Source: Podochytrium sp. JEL0797 (Eukaryota; Chytridiomycota; Chytridiomycetes; Chytridiales; Chytriomycetaceae). From it: a stretch of 11,302 bases of DNA. The position numbers were made by a program, and so were the translations under genes. Under the pieces are notes generated by a model. That model ran no database searches. It saw only the letters and a program-made list of their open reading frames with translations, and was not told the DNA's origin. Shown here piece after piece: positions 1-9,547 of the stretch; position 1 is the stretch's first letter; each line of letters starts with the position of its first letter. The stretch covers positions 1 through 11,302 of the forward strand of contig JADGJG010000890.1 in the NCBI GenBank assembly GCA_027596195.1, given 5' to 3'.

Positions 1-54
1 TCTCACCACCTATTTTCGAACCCCACCAGGCCGCGGCGCCCGTTTCAAAAAGAC

Positions 55-213
55 TTATTTCAGCCACCCCTCCACACCATCCCTTTGCATCCCCGCCAGC
101 ATCCTCTCCGCCCCCAAGTCCGGTCTGGGATCTCCCAAACCCCACGATTTGCGCACCCAGACTGCCCCCGATCCCCGCCAGCCTTCTCTACCGTTCAGCA
201 ACGCGACAGGTTG
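55..213 (-). other. Outward reading frame conserved between the arms (left copy, doubtful gene)
   Basis: On the minus strand the frame is open for 52 codons from just after a TGA (216-214) to a TAA at 57-55. The right arm has the same frame and the same stop. A 3-base difference between the arms near 178 keeps the frame. The shared peptide includes the short words GLGDPR, LGAERMLAGMQ and DGVEGWLK. Most of the single-base differences change the amino acid, which does not look like strong coding constraint. In this copy no ATG in frame precedes the open stretch. It could be the last exon of a small gene, a relic of one, or chance. I do not recognise the peptide. Confidence 0.2.
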
Positions 214-344
214 TCAGAGGTTACCGACGGGCCATGCATCATCCGTATGAAAAGCGGGTTTTGCACGCGCGGGGTGGAGCCTCTTTGGCGCGTTAATTTT
301 TGTTGGTCTTTTTCCTTAAACCTTAATTCTCGAGCAATAAAAAA

Positions 345-637
345 ATATAATTTTCTCTGTACTATATAAATGTAATAAAGAAGAAAGAATAGTTTGTAAA
401 AGACAACTCACAGGGATGGCTTCCCACTCGCAACGTCGCCGGGAGCAACATCCTGGGTTCGGCGCAAGTGTCTGCTAGACCACAAACTCTCAATGCAGAG
501 ATCAGAGAATCAACCCCATATAAGTGCGACGATAAATAAAAACAAAAAAGAATTAGAGAGAACTTGTTGCAAAAAAAAATTACCCGAAAAACCAAAATTC
601 ACCTTGAATCAACCAAAAACCAAAAAACAAGCACCCC
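345..637 (+). promoter_or_regulatory. Upstream region of the intact HMG-box gene
   Basis: This is about 290 bases of A-rich 5' flank directly before the ATG at 638. It should hold the promoter and 5' UTR of the mitochondrial HMG-box gene. The right arm has only about 120 bases in the equivalent place. The two share one recognisable block, roughly 437-477 here against 10891-10926 there, containing the words CGGGAGCAA and AAGTGTCTGCTA. The rest is A-rich leader with poly-A runs at 572-580. I see no clear TATA box, and the shared block is the best candidate for a conserved element. Confidence 0.4.
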
Positions 638-1859
638 ATGCTCTCCAGACTCTCAATCACCCTCTTCCCCACCGCATCGGCTTCCCGCCTCGCCCTCCGT
701 GGCGTTCCATCGTCTGCCGTCTTCAGTGCCACCACCAACCCCACCGTTTCCCCTCTCACTTCGACTCCTCGCCGCTTTGTCTCGGACACCCCGCGCGCCA
801 AAAAAGACGATTCAATCAAAGGCGAGCTCCTCCTCGCCCTCCTCGAAGACGAAGGTAAAACCAAAATCTGCTTGTGCCGCCACCCCCCCACCCACCCAAA
901 ACAAAACCATCCAAACAAAACCTAAAAAAATTATCTATACAGAACGCAAACGCAACCTCCGCCGCAAAGTCCGAACTCTCCCGAAACCCAGCGTTAATCC
1001 ACCAAAGAAACCCATGAGCGCGTACCTCCACTTTTGCGAAGAGCATCGTGCGGGTGTGACTGCGTTGCCCGAGATTGCAGCGATCGAGAACAAGAGCGAC
1101 AAGAATCACGAGGTGGTCAAGAAGCTGGGGGAGATGTGGCGTGCGTTGAGTGAGACGGAAAAGGAGGTAGCTTTTTTTTTGTTTGTTTTGGGAATTCTCT
1201 CGACTCCATACTCCCCTTCCCCCTTCCCCCTTCCCCTTATTCACCACTCATCCACTATACTCAACAAAAACAATCATTTATCCCAGCCCTTTGAAACCAA
1301 AGCCAAAGCCTCCACTGAAGCCTACCAAACCGCCCATACCGCCTACCTCGCCACTCGTACCCCTCAAGACGAATATCTCGAGCAAACCCGCCACTCGCTC
1401 CTCTCGAGTCTCAACCCATCCAAGAAACGAGCCAAAGTCGCAAAGAATCCAGACGAACCGCGTCGCCCGGATACAGCGTACCAGCTCTTTCTGAAAGATC
1501 GTGGGTTTATGGGGAAAGGGGCGGAAGGGCTCAAGGATGGTGGAGCTGCGTGGAAGGAGGCGAGTGATGAGGAGACGCAGGTGTACCACGCGCAGGCTGA
1601 GAAGCTCAAAGACGCATACGAGGACCAAATCGACGCGTACTTGGAGACCCACGACGTGACGCAGTTCAAAAAGAGTTTGTCGAGAAAGACCAAGAAGGAA
1701 TTGGAGGTAATTACGAGGGGATTCCTTGTTGTTCTTTTCATACTCGCGCGTTTAAAAATTGGCAATCCTCCCCTCCAGCATGCACCATTGAGCAGTTTGG
1801 AAATGGCCAAGCAGAGAATGAGTCAGTATTCCCGCAGCATGGCCAAGAAGCACAAGTGA
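638..1859 (+). CDS. Mitochondrial two-HMG-box DNA-binding protein (Abf2/TFAM type), intact copy
   Basis: There are four exons: 638-854, 943-1166, 1287-1706 and 1779-1859. The introns start GTAAAA, GTAGCT and GTAATT and all end in CAG. The product is 313 aa. Residues 1 to about 50 are rich in Arg, Ser and Ala without acidic residues, ending in RRFVS, which fits a mitochondrial presequence. HMG box 1 spans about 93-168 (PKKPMSAYLHF, then GEMW, then the EAYQTAHTAY helix, with the exon 2/3 junction inside the box). A basic linker with KKRAK follows. HMG box 2 spans about 200-267 (DEPRRPDTAYQLFLKDRGF, then AAW, then VYHAQAEKLKDAYEDQ). A presequence plus two tandem boxes is the Abf2/TFAM plan: such proteins bend, coat and compact mtDNA and in some lineages activate its transcription. 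Box 1 has an unusually long helix 1-2 loop, about 10 residues more than the right-arm copy. The role is inferred from architecture. A nuclear HMGB protein is the alternative, but the N-terminus argues against it. Confidence 0.87.
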
Positions 1860-1876
1860 AAGCAGAAGTGGGTGGA

Positions 1877-2122
1877 AGGGGGCTCTTGTTTTTTTCTTCC
1901 GTTTTTTTCTTTTCTCTATATTGCGAAAATTGCTTGTTCTTCTTTTCGAATGTTCACTGTGCATTCGGCCATTGCACACCACATAAGAAAAAAGATGGTA
2001 ACATGCGAGAATCTCGGCCAGTCTCCTCTCACATTAGAAAAAGAAATAAAACCATCTACTGTATTGTATTCTTGTTCTTTCATCGCCCATTTCTCTTCTC
2101 AAATCCACTGTCTAAATTCCCT
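1877..2122. other. Convergent intergenic spacer and inner edge of the left arm
   Basis: This is a T-rich spacer between the ends of the HMG-box gene (+) and the coronin gene (-). The inverted repeat homology ends at its left border, so it marks a duplication breakpoint. Apart from the AATAAA at 2045 I see no gene or structured RNA. The plus-strand reading frames across it are low-complexity and overlap coronin antisense. Confidence 0.5.
2045..2050 (+). terminator. Polyadenylation signal AATAAA, intact HMG-box gene
   Basis: A perfect AATAAA lies 186 bases after the TGA at 1857-1859, on the coding strand, within the convergent spacer. It is the only copy on this strand between the gene and the facing coronin 3' end. 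The assignment is positional. Confidence 0.45.
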
Positions 2123-5006
2123 TCAAGCCTCATGACCAACCACATCCATCTCCTCCGTCTCCTCACCACCCCCTTCCTTCATCTCCCCTTCCACCTCACC
2201 ACCCGCACTCACAGGCGTCCCCGCCCGCCCCCCACCCGTCACCGCACCCGAAGAACTCAACACATCCTTCAACTTACTCAACTGCGTCGAAATCCCCATA
2301 TTCGGAACCACAGGCAACCGATAACTATTCCTCTTACTCTCCTTCTTCTCGCCACCCACAACAACCTCCTTCACCCCCCCTCCAACTACCTCCTTCCCCC
2401 CCGCCGCCGCAATACCGCCTTGAGCAGCCACCCCTTCCACCTGATCCTTCAACATCCCCTCCATCATCCCCACCAACCGCGTCGCCTGCCGCGCCAACGC
2501 CACCTCCAACACACCTTCATACTCACTACCACCACCCGCTTCGACCCCCTTCTTCCCATTCACCAACGCGCGTATCTCCACGTCGAGTTCTCCCTGCCGC
2601 TGCGCAAGCTGTCCAAACCCAGCCACAATCGTTGGGATCCATTGCGTTTGCCCCTCTAGAGCTTCCATGCGTCCATTCACGACATCGACTTTGAGGACGA
2701 GTCGTTCGAGGGAGGATTCGAGGGACTCGGAGCGGCCGCGGAGTGTGTCGATTTTGCGGGAGATGAGGTCTACAAGAAGAGCGTCCCGAATCTCCGGGTC
2801 TTCCGGGAAGTTGGTGGGAGGGATCGGGGAGACGTTGCGGGGGAGGTTCGATTCGAACGTGTCCATGCGGGAGGTGAGGGAGTCGAGTTTTGTGAGGAGG
2901 TGGTCGAGTTTGGTGTCGAGGTCGGAGGGGGCGGTGGGGGTGGTAGGGGTGGGTGGTGGGGGTGCGGGTTGTTTGAGTTGGGAGACGCGGGTCAATAGGG
3001 TCTTGAATTTTTCTTCAAAGAGGTGCGAGATGGCGTCAACTTGGGTGTCTGGAGTTGTCGAGGAGGAAGAAGTAGGTGGGAGGTACAGAAGTCCTGTTTG
3101 GAGGGCTAAGGGTTTTGGGGAAATCGGGGGTGGTGGGAGAGACATTCTCTTGACTTGGGCAATCGAGAGGATGGGTTTTGGGGAGAGTGGGGGTGGGATG
3201 CTTTGCCTCTTGAGAGTCTCGACAATGGGGCTTGTTAAGGGGTCTTGGGAGAGGGGTTTGGTGGAAATTCGGGTCGAAGCGAGTGGGGGTGGGAGGCTTT
3301 GTCTGTGGCTTGAAGACGAGGAAGAGAGCGAGTCGGGTTTCGGGGAGACGGGGGGTGGGATGCTTTGTCGCTTGATGGTTTCGAGGAGAGGGCTGTTGGT
3401 GACCAAAGGGTGTTTGACGATGTTGGATTCGTCTGCGACCGTGAAACTCATGCTCAAGGAGCTTGGGGAACGAACTCGGTTGGGTGCGTTTGTGGAGGGA
3501 GTTGATGGGCGTTGGGGGGTTGGGGAAGAAGGGCGTTCGTTGACGGAAGAGGGGTCTTGGATGGGAACCGCGAAAGAAACAAGGTTGATTGGTTGCTCGG
3601 AAATTCGCGCGGGGGTGGTTGGGTCCAACGAGATTTTGAGAATGGGTGCGTTTTCGCCCTTGAACCATTCTGAGCCGGATAGAGTCGCAGAATCGTTGGT
3701 GGTGTCAGGGAAGAGGTCTGTGATTAAAAAAAAACAGTTTGAGAAAAACCGTGGAAAGTTTCAAGCGGACTCAAAGAAAACAGGGTGAAACAGGGACTTA
3801 CCGCTCTGGAAATCAGACTTGTGCTGTCTCTGAACAGTCGCGTGGATCGGCATCAACACGGCATCATCTCGTCCGTTCAAACTCGTGCTCAAAGCCATGA
3901 TTCTGGCAACCTCGCAACCCATCACGTCCAGATTTGTCTTTTTGAGCAGCACGGCGTTATTGATGGCACGCGAAGCAACGAACGAGGTGGGAGTTTGGTT
4001 CAAAGTCATTGGGGTCACTTCGAAGGTGCGGATGGTCGTGTCTCCCTTTCCAGTCAAGAAAAGGAGGCTCGAATCGGCGTCGTAAACTGTCAAAACACGG
4101 TGTGTGAGGAAAGGTTGGTCGGGAATTGGGTGGAATTGGGCGGAAATAAGCGAGGCAATACGAACGTGGAATCAAAGAGCCAGTGGACGAATCGACCTTG
4201 TGGACAAACAACGGCGAGCGCATCACTCTCGCATCCCAAATGGCACATTCGCGGTCCCTGGTTTTTGATTGGCCAGTCGTCAAGAGCATGTAATCAAGAG
4301 CACTTGAGGCAGGCCCTCCACCGAGCCAGAGAACCTTGGAAGGTTTTGAGCCGGCGTGGAAGGGGGCGGACGAAGCGACAGGTTGGGGTGACGAGCGCTT
4401 TGTTTTGAAATTACTAGTCAAAACAAACGCATTTGTGAGATTAAAAGGCCAAACACTTACAGGATCAAACAGACGCACGACATTGTCCTTTGCAGTAGTG
4501 GCCAACATGGAGCCACAGGGGCTGAAGGCGAGCGACTGGCACAGCGAGTTGGTGTTGGAGAAGCTCGCGAGGGGCTTCGCAGAGGGCAGATCGAGCAGGG
4601 ACAGCTGGTCCTGGTGGGTCACGGCAGCTACCAGGGCAGCCGGGTTGAGTGCTAGGGAGGCAAGGGCCGTTGTGGCTACTTGGACTTGGGAAACTGGACC
4701 TGCGTGGGTGAACACGCTGACCACGCCGTCGCCATGCGAGGCCAGACACAGGTCGCGCGCGGAAGCAATGTCCGAAACGTGTGCGTGCAGGCTGCGTGTC
4801 TCGGTTGTGTCCGAAAGCAGCGTGATCTGCGACGCCGCGCTGCGCACCGCAACAACGCCGTCAAACGCGACGCACATTGGCTGCGGCGCATCCAAAGCTT
4901 CGACTGACAGCGACACAAACGCATCGCGCGGCGCCTCTTTGACCAGGGCGTTGCGGAAGGGCGACTGCGGTGCACGGAACGACGCCCGTTTCGCAGTCTT
5001 GTCCAT
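2123..5006 (-). CDS. Coronin-like WD40 actin-binding protein with a long proline-rich and coiled-coil tail
   Basis: There are four exons on the minus strand: 5006-4461, 4397-4166, 4086-3802 and 3717-2123. Introns of 63, 79 and 84 nt have donors GTAAGT, GTTCGT and GTAAGT; phases 0, 1 and 1 all match. The product is 885 aa. Coronin hallmarks appear in order: a short basic N-terminus leading to PFRNALVKEAPRD (about 16-28); WD40 blades with VVRLFDP joined by splicing to R (FDPR, about 183); GSKPSKVLWLGG (about 198-209); LLTTGQSKTRDRECAIWDAR (220-239); YDADSSLLFLTGKGD (261-275); CEVAR (317-321); and DFQSDLFPDT with SEWF (351-373). Residues 470-557 carry four RQS-PPP repeats. Coiled-coil stretches lie near 620-646 and 668-744, followed by a Gly-rich, acidic end. 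Coronins bind F-actin and Arp2/3 at cortical patches and oligomerise through the C-terminal coiled coil. This one is far longer than usual short coronins (about 450-650 aa) and has a diverged N-terminal propeller. The start at 5006 is the only ATG placing the coronin N-terminus first. Confidence 0.9.
3110..3373 (-). repeat. Four RQS-PPP-SPKP protein repeats in coronin
   Basis: Within the coronin tail the motif basic-(Q/M)-S-(I/L)-P-P-P, mostly followed by SPKP, occurs four times (about residues 470, 493, 524 and 544). The spacing is irregular, so the copies are diverged segmental repeats and not a clean tandem array. On the plus strand they show as recurring GGGGGTGGGATGCTTTG-like blocks. PPP runs could bind SH3 or profilin-type domains. 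The basic residue two before Ser suits a basophilic kinase, and SP in SPKP suits a proline-directed kinase. Both functions are inference. Confidence 0.75.
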
Positions 5007-5492
5007 TTCAAAGTGGAAAAAAAATAAGGGGAGAAAAGGCACGTGCGCGAGTTGGTGCGCGAGGCACAATCTCCTTCTCATTTGGAAAATATTACTACAT
5101 TCACTTTAGAACGCGTAAACGCGTCCGTGTCCTCAAAGCCATTGCATTCCAACAAGCATCTGTCGTTCCATATTTGAAAATGAAACATGAGTAATGGACG
5201 CAATGGCGGGCAAGAACCATCCCCCACCGGTGGTACGCCGACAAAGCCAAAGAAAGAAGGAAAGCCCGGAAGCAAACAGAAAATATTTTTGGACTCCATC
5301 AGCAAGCTTCAACACACACGCAAACGCGAACGAACCCCACGCATCTCATGCGAGCCGCTTGCGCTTTGCGGACACATGCGAAAACGCAAACCTTTGTGTT
5401 GATATCCTTTATTTCACAAAACAAAATCCAAACAAAGCCAAATCACGTCGCCTTTCCACACACCCAAAACCGTGCACACAAACATAACCAAA
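5007..5492. promoter_or_regulatory. Spacer between H2A 3' end and coronin start
   Basis: This is 486 bases without a credible gene. It holds the 3' UTR of H2A on its right side, including the AATAAA at 5408-5413, and the coronin 5' flank on its left side. Near the coronin ATG the coding strand has a pyrimidine and poly-T rich leader (about 5010-5035) and an AT-rich TAATATTTT patch around 5087-5097 that could serve as a core promoter element. A stretch at about 5315-5395 is rich in ACGCAAACG-like words. The open frames in this region on the plus strand have no recognisable protein content. Confidence 0.45.
5408..5413 (-). terminator. Polyadenylation signal AATAAA, H2A gene
   Basis: AATAAA on the minus strand lies 80 bases after the H2A stop codon, in the extended form AATAAAGGAT. 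The same ten-base string is found after the orphan gene at 6425-6416. No metazoan-type histone stem-loop is evident, so a polyadenylated histone mRNA is likely, as in fungi. Confidence 0.6.
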
Positions 5493-6187
<695 letters not shown>

Positions 6188-6450
6188 TTTTGATTTTTCG
6201 GGATGTTTTTTTTGCAACGATTCCATCCCCCCCCTCCCACCTCCTCCCCCACAACCCGTCTCGTTGTCCAAGGCCCATGGTGTAGGGAGAGCAGTGAATC
6301 CACACACGCCATGAGTCCTGAATCCCAGAATTGATTCCTACAAAAGAACATCGAGTACGCATCCATTTGTGTCTTTGAGTTTCTCGACCTGACCACCAAA
6401 CAAATGTCCACCATCATCCTTTATTGTTCGTCAAACATGACCAAGACTTT
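6188..6450. promoter_or_regulatory. H2A upstream region and orphan-gene 3' flank
   Basis: These 263 bases separate the H2A ATG from the stop of the orphan gene upstream on the same strand. The part near H2A is T-rich on the plus strand. A C-rich tract lies at about 6228-6252, G-rich on the coding strand. I find no definite TATA box or histone-specific element. The 3' end of the orphan gene occupies the right part, with AATAAA at 6425-6420. Confidence 0.4.
6420..6425 (-). terminator. Polyadenylation signal AATAAA, orphan gene
   Basis: AATAAA on the minus strand lies 26 bases past the proposed stop codon at 6453-6451, again as AATAAAGGAT. It supports placing the 3' end of the orphan gene here, and so supports the last-exon model used for that gene. 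Confidence 0.5.
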
Positions 6451-9400
6451 TCAGAACTTTCTAGCTGCGGTGTGGCGCTTGCAGAAATCCGATTCTTTTT
6501 GGCGCGCCTTGGAAAGGGCAAGGAGAAGGTTGGAGAATTTATCATACCGCTGAGCATCTGTGGCGTTTTGAGTGGGATTTTCACGTAATTCAGGGGTGCC
6601 TGATTCTCCACCACGGCGGCGTTCGCGGCCGCGTTCGAGGGAACCAAGGTCTTATGATCTCAAACTGCGTATTCAACCCATCAAAAAAAAAACCACAAAC
6701 CTGGAATTCCAGGTTTCCCTGACTTTGACCGCTTCAGATTCGAGTTGCCGGCATTGAACGAAGAGGTTCCGTACAAATCGAGTCCCGAATTCCAACGCGC
6801 GGCATCGCGGATTACAGAGTCAGAAAACTCCTTGTTCTTCTTGTATAGCCGCGCAATCAGCACAGAGTACCGCACTGGTTCACTACCGTCACGAGGGCAA
6901 ATCATGGCGTCCTTGCGTAGCGTGTCAAGTATGTCGTCGAGTCGTTCCTGCTCCTCCATCGCGGCCTTATACTCGTAACTCACAGCGTCTTGAAGATGTC
7001 TCTTCTCAACCACAACTTTCCGAACAGCAGCTGACTCGCAGGCTTCTTTTGTGTCGCTTCCATGCGGCGTGAACAGCGTCTTTCTGACGAACGACATATC
7101 GAGACTTGTTGATAAAATTGTCGCGCATCCGTTGAAGCTTGTCAATCTCGTCCTGCCAATACCGAATCGTGTGCTCAAATCCAGGAGCAATCTGAACACG
7201 ATGTCCCGTCGACAGTTTCTGTGTCTCCACCGTGCGAGTGCCGGGGTCCGAAACCCAAGGAGACGGAGGAGACCAAACCATGACTTGAAAGGACTGAGAA
7301 CCGGATCCTTGGGCATCTGGAACCAAATGCGGGGGCTCTGAAAGTGGCCTTGCTTCTCGAGAAAGAACGTGTGTAACGCCTCGTCACCACCAGAGAGCTT
7401 CTCAAGGTCGAACCAGTTTTTTGATGAGGTCGTCGATGCGGCGGCGGTACTTGGGGTCGATGTCCTCCTTGATGGTTCCAATGAGTCTCGTCAACGTGAT
7501 GGAGATTGGCGCGAGGTTCGCCTTGATGTTCTTCTGAAGGTCGCGATTCCGTCTTGCATAAGCCGCATGCAACTGCTCCCACAAGCCCTTCCGTCTTTCA
7601 AACAGATCCTTCAACATCCCCACAACAGAATCGTAACTCTTCTCCGAGACAGACTTTTCGGCCCGCACAAATGGCGCCTTTTTGGGAAGCCGACGACCAT
7701 CAATCCATCTCTCCGTCACCTCTTGCGTATCGGTACTCATGTGGACGGTTTTGAGTGGCATCCGAACAACAAAGTCATTGTCTTCACCGAGAGTGATGGT
7801 GAGCTCGCTGGGTGTCAGATTCAAGAACTTGTTGCGCTCTTCACTTGGAAAAACGATGGGTGGCGGTTTGATGAGACGGAGAAGGTAGTTTTGGCTGCTA
7901 GTAACATGGATATTGTACATGAGAGGAACAGTGACGGCACGCGTCGTCTGGCCGCCATGCATGAGACCCAACGCCTTGGTGTTGAGACGAATGAGTGGAA
8001 CCATCAGTTTCTCGTTGGTAGCGTCGAGATTTTCAACGATGCCGTCGGATTCCAAGAAGTGGCCCAATATGCGATTGTTTGAACCACCATCCAAAGGAAA
8101 GTAGGCGGCTTGCATGGTGTGTTTTTCCGACGATTTGATGAGAGGGAAGATGATGGTGCCGTCTTGGGACAAGTGGTGACGGTTGCAAGAAGCGAATTGC
8201 CGGTCAAATGATTTCACTTTGATGGAATTAAATGAAGTTTAGAGTCAATGTTGTTGCGAATTCGAAGAAAAATCGACACTCACATTTCTTGGCGTTGTTC
8301 GAAATCCACGAATCAATTGCTGCGGCAGCTCGTGTGACAGAGGCGTTCAAATTCTGACTAGATTCCAGATTGGCGTAATGAGGCTTGAGAATGTTCCCTT
8401 GTTTGGCAAATAGATTCCAAGTGGATGTTGCCAAAATCTTCTTCATTGGTAGCAGAAGCGCCTCGAGATCACTGATGGCCAAGTCGTTCAGCGTTGCGAA
8501 ACATTGCACAGGAAACTTTCGAACATGCGCGCCTCTGCCTTCGAGCTTGAGACTCCACGCGATTGGCGACACCAATCGTATGGCATTGTAACGAAACTCT
8601 GCGCGAATGCTCTTGAATCCATGCTGCTCCAATGGAAGCACCGGCTCCATCTCCTCCCCATCCTCCTCAAACTCCATCTCCTCCTCAACTTCATCATCCT
8701 CCACATCCCCCACAACCTCCATCTCCTCCCCATCCTCCTCCATCTCCTCCCCATCCTCCTCAAGATCCTCATCCATCTCATCGACCTGAACGTTGTCCAC
8801 TACCACGAAAGCATCAGCTGCTACACCAGCTGTGGCTGCTGCTCTGGCTGCTGCGGCTGCAAATTCCTTGTCGAATACTGAGAATGGCATTCCATACGCA
8901 TCCAGTAGCTGCAGGAACGCCTTGGCCGTCTCCCTTGGTTCAATGTCAACTTGAGTACCCGTGATGATGGCGCGAATCGTGTTGTTGGCTACAGGGTCTC
9001 GGGTACTGGCAGTATTCATGGTGGGCAGATTGGACAAGTAGTTGAAGGCCGTTTGCTGGTGAGGAGAGAGGCTGTCGAGGGTGAAACGGAAAGGGGTGTC
9101 GCGATTTTTGACGTCGTCAATCTCGGCAACCATTATGCGAGACTCGCGGTTTGGCAAAAAATCGTCTGGAAGTGGAACGGCAGAGTCGAAAAATCGGCCG
9201 TGGATAATCTCAGCAAAGGAAGCGGCGTCAACTTTGAGCTGATTGGAAGCAGCCTCAGCATGACCAGCAGCCCGCGTGGTGGTGGTGGCGTCGAAATCAT
9301 GGAACGGGTCAACGCGAATTTTAGGCTCCCGAGGCACTTCCTTCTTGGCTTCCTTAAACTTGGCAGCGTCATCTGCACGTTTATTTTCGCGTTCGCGTTC

Positions 9401-9547
9401 GCGTTTTTGCGTCTAAGGATCCGCGTTCTGGCCAGCCTTTAGTCAAATCGACACACTGGTACCTCAGCCTCGTGCTCACAAATACCGGATCGGCCCGGAT
9501 CCCCCGCACTCAACACACAGAGCCTACACTTTCTTGAATTTTGACAT
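6451..9547 (-). CDS. Unrecognised large protein with polyacidic repeat and coiled-coil-like C-terminus; reading frame interrupted
   Basis: I do not recognise this protein. The model has four exons: 9547-9530 (weak), 9412-8284, 8216-6701 and 6650-6451. The introns at 8283-8217 (GTGAGT...AAAG) and 6700-6651 (GTTTGT...AAG) both fit phase 1, and the last exon ends in a charged LSKARQKESDFCKRH tail. Exon 2 opens at a CCTTAG acceptor with a (RE)n run, since no ATG precedes it in frame. The start MSKFKK at 9547 needs a GTGTAG donor and is uncertain. Exon 2 encodes a soluble Ala-rich region, a polyacidic EEDGEEM repeat and a helical region ending NNAKK. Exon 3 is open in one frame from 8216 to about 7402, but the coding character then moves by +1 near the six-A run at 7422-7417, and perhaps twice more before 7040. 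The product would be about 950 aa if the frame is restored. No signal peptide or membrane segment is seen. It may be an intact gene with assembly indels, a recent pseudogene, or a gene with unrecognised introns. Confidence 0.55.
7006..7422 (-). other. Frame-change zone inside the orphan gene
   Basis: Frame 1 (…RRRIDDLIKK) runs into TGA at about 7404 just past an A6 run (7422-7417). The +1 frame is open there and reads NWFDLEKLSGGDEALHTFF. From about 7296 frame 1 again reads like protein (DPGTRTVETQKL, then YWQDEIDKLQRMRDNF) until a TGA near 7006. The +1 frame resumes protein-like content after an A4 run at 7050-7047 (KEACESAAVRKVVVEKRH) and continues to the last intron. Only one net +1 step is forced, because the +1 frame has no stop through the zone. 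Codon character suggests three steps. The segment is not pyrimidine- or AT-rich like the other introns here, so skipping it by splicing is less likely, though GT and AG pairs exist. Confidence 0.6.
8647..8760 (-). repeat. 21-nt minisatellite coding an EEDGEEM acidic repeat
   Basis: An identical 21-base unit occurs at 8647-8667 and as a perfect head-to-tail pair at 8719-8739 and 8740-8760, with diverged copies between. On the minus strand it codes for the EEDGEEM heptad, giving a run of about 45 mostly acidic residues (roughly D/E-rich from VDEMDED to EDGEEMEP) in the orphan protein. It is in frame, so copy-number change would alter protein length by 7 residues. Long acidic runs are common in nuclear and chromatin proteins, but that is only suggestive. 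Confidence 0.85.
9413..9529 (-). other. Possible first intron of the orphan gene
   Basis: On the minus strand this 117-nt stretch runs from GTGTAG after a six-codon ATG exon to CCTTAG, with a branch-point-like GACTAA about 35 bases before the acceptor. The phase (0/0) is compatible. The acceptor is credible, because the exon 2 frame is blocked by TAG exactly there and no ATG follows for a long way. The donor is weak. A GAGGTACC donor nearer the acceptor is the main alternative. Confidence 0.35.

Larger units (their letters stand above)
1..1876 (+). repeat. Left arm of a large inverted repeat
   Basis: This stretch is matched, in reverse complement, by the right end of the window (about 9737-11302). 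In the first 100 bases I count 5 mismatches and no indels, with base n pairing with base 11303-n. The match continues through the whole HMG-box gene and stops about 17 bases after its stop codon. It is interrupted by indels, chiefly between about 345 and 637, where the left arm is much longer than the right. Identity is high at the outer end and in exon 1 and exon 3 of the HMG gene, and poor in introns and in the promoter region. The arm is 310 bases longer than its partner. It is a segmental inverted duplication. I see no transposase or target-site duplication to support calling it a transposon. Confidence 0.93.

Noticed and set aside
400..490. tRNA or SINE-like element suggested by GGTTCG at 457-462
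   Set aside because: There is no matching A box and no acceptor stem or cloverleaf on either strand, and the B-box-like word diverges after six bases.
2667..3788. Long plus-strand open frame of 373 codons
   Set aside because: It is antisense to the coronin last exon, Arg/Gly/Ser-rich with no domain, and explained by the proline-rich repeats on the other strand.
4336..5109. Plus-strand 257-codon frame
   Set aside because: It is a shadow of the coronin WD40 exon on the minus strand, with no recognisable content.
5315..5400. ACGCAAACG-like words resembling the RE-coding run at 9384-9412
   Set aside because: These are short, degenerate and GC-skewed words at unrelated positions, with no array spacing. 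It is most likely base-composition coincidence.
6414..6647. Alternative last exon of the orphan gene ending at 6414
   Set aside because: The phase-1 splice at 6701/6650 leads into the other frame, which gives a charged helical tail and a stop 26 bases before an AATAAA. The 6414 frame does not match the splice phase.
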